From Oscillospiraceae bacterium (GTDB taxonomy: Bacteria > Bacillota_A > Clostridia > Oscillospirales > Ruminococcaceae): a stretch of DNA of 6,320 bases. The stretch's first letter is position 1. Each line of letters starts with the position of its first letter. The notes beneath the pieces are model-generated. The model did not search any database. It was given only the letters and a program-made list of their open reading frames with translations, and was not told where the DNA came from. Positions 5,897 through 6,320 of the stretch are shown here, one piece after another. Position numbers and translations under genes: made by a program. The DNA lies in assembly GCA_018109965.1 (NCBI GenBank), contig JAGBFE010000174.1, positions 1 to 6,320 on the forward strand, in the 5' to 3' direction.

Positions 5897-5925
5897 GAAT
5901 ATATTGCTGCCCCTGCCGATATAAA
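5897..5925 (+). promoter_or_regulatory. Tentative sigma-E-like promoter before the flippase gene
   Basis: GAATATA (5897-5903) resembles the sporulation sigma-E -35 element KMATATT at six of seven positions. After 14 nt, GATATAAA (5918-5925) resembles the -10 CATACAMT at five of eight. spoVB is sigma-E controlled in Bacillus subtilis, which makes this placement interesting. The region is A/T-rich and the -10 match is modest. No good sigma-A pair is seen between the terminator and the gene. Confidence 0.25.
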
Positions 5926-5948
5926 TGAAATAGTAATCTGTTTAAAGC

Positions 5949-5955
5949 GGGGGTG
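5949..5955 (+). promoter_or_regulatory. Strong Shine-Dalgarno that fixes a CTG start
   Basis: GGGGGTG matches the ideal GGAGGTG at six of seven bases and ends 7 nt before the CTG at 5963. It is the best indication of where translation of the last gene begins. A GTG overlaps it (5953-5955), but that GTG is in another frame and has no ribosome binding site of its own. Confidence 0.65.
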
Positions 5956-5962
5956 TGCAGTT

Positions 5963-6320
5963 CTGAAAAAAGAGAATTCTTTTATAAAAGCGGGAGCAAT
6001 ACTGGCAGTATCGGGCTTTGTGGTCAAACTGCTCAGTGCCGCATATCGTATCCCTCTGACAAGAATGATGGGTGCAAGCCTTATGGGGCATTACAGCGCA
6101 GTACTGAATGTATTTATGCCCTTTTTTTCCGTTGCAACAGCGGGGATTACCCCTGCACTGTCACGCTTTACAGCTCAGCTTAATTCTCAGGGCGATGACA
6201 ATGGAATATACCGCCTGTCAAGGCGGGCGCTCAGGCTTTATATATCAATTGCTGCCGTTACAAGCTGCTTTTATCTTGTTTTCAGCAAAATTTATGCACA
6301 GTATATCGGTGAAAATATCT
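5963..6320 (+). CDS. SpoVB/MurJ-like polysaccharide or lipid II flippase, N-terminal 119 residues (partial, CTG start)
   Basis: This is the N-terminal part of a polytopic membrane protein of the MOP flippase superfamily, closest to the clostridial SpoVB-type 'polysaccharide biosynthesis protein'. Members move lipid-linked cell-wall or spore-cortex precursors across the membrane. The diagnostic opening KKENSFIKAGAILAVSGF (2-19) leads into KLLSAAYRIPLTRMMG (22-37), MGHYSAVLNV (41-50) and AGITPALSRFTAQ (60-72). Hydrophobic segments lie at about 7-28, 44-64 and 90-108. The frame is open from 5834, just after an in-frame TAA at 5831, and contains no ATG, GTG or TTG before 6065, which is residue 35 and inside the conserved region. 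The CTG at 5963 aligns with the expected first residue and sits 7 nt after GGGGGTG. The gene runs off the 3' end, so exact subfamily (SpoVB, MurJ, Wzx) cannot be fixed. Terminator and spacing upstream show its own transcription unit. Confidence 0.82.
   Translation, partial: MKKENSFIKAGAILAVSGFVVKLLSAAYRIPLTRMMGASLMGHYSAVLNVFMPFFSVATAGITPALSRFTAQLNSQGDDNGIYRLSRRALRLYISIAAVTSCFYLVFSKIYAQYIGENI

Noticed and set aside
5953..6183. A 76-codon GTG-initiated frame at the window end
   Set aside because: Its translation shows no family features, while the overlapping frame from 5963 has clear SpoVB/MurJ-like motifs and continues to the window end.

Overview
This window looks chromosomal and comes from an endospore-forming low-to-mid G+C Firmicute, most likely a Clostridia gut-type lineage. 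The assignment rests on a clear SpoIIR homologue, a SpoVB/MurJ-like transporter, a clostridial-style PflX-like radical SAM protein, A/T-rich intergenic regions with sigma-A-type promoter elements, and simple stem-loop/T-tract terminators. I cannot name a genus. All genes lie on the + strand. No rRNA, tRNA, CRISPR array, insertion sequence or phage gene is visible.

Region 1 (1-1417): the 3' end of a dTDP-rhamnose operon. The tail of dTDP-4-dehydrorhamnose reductase (rfbD) is followed after 21 nt by a complete dTDP-glucose 4,6-dehydratase (rfbB). The operon closes with a near-perfect rho-independent terminator. These enzymes supply activated rhamnose for cell-surface polysaccharide.

Region 2 (1440-4087): an amino-acid unit. 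A good extended -10 promoter and a leader of about 110 nt precede two tandem genes of the pyrroline-5-carboxylate reductase (ProC) family. The downstream copy looks like the working ProC. The upstream copy keeps an almost identical C-terminal (dimerisation/substrate) domain but has lost most hallmark residues of its NADPH-binding domain. An aspartate/glutamate racemase follows, and then a terminator.

Region 3 (4088-5884): spoIIR, the forespore-to-mother-cell signalling protein that triggers sigma-E activation, then a PflX-like radical SAM protein of unknown substrate with its own candidate promoter, then a terminator.

Region 4 (5885-6320): the 5' part of a SpoVB/MurJ-like polytopic flippase. 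It has no ATG, GTG or TTG start in its open frame and appears to begin at CTG behind a strong ribosome binding site.

The most unusual item is the tandem ProC pair. The copies align without gaps. By hand count they are about 35% identical over residues 1-120 and about 84% over 161-264. This suggests either a regulatory or heteromeric partner of ProC, or a decaying copy maintained by gene conversion.
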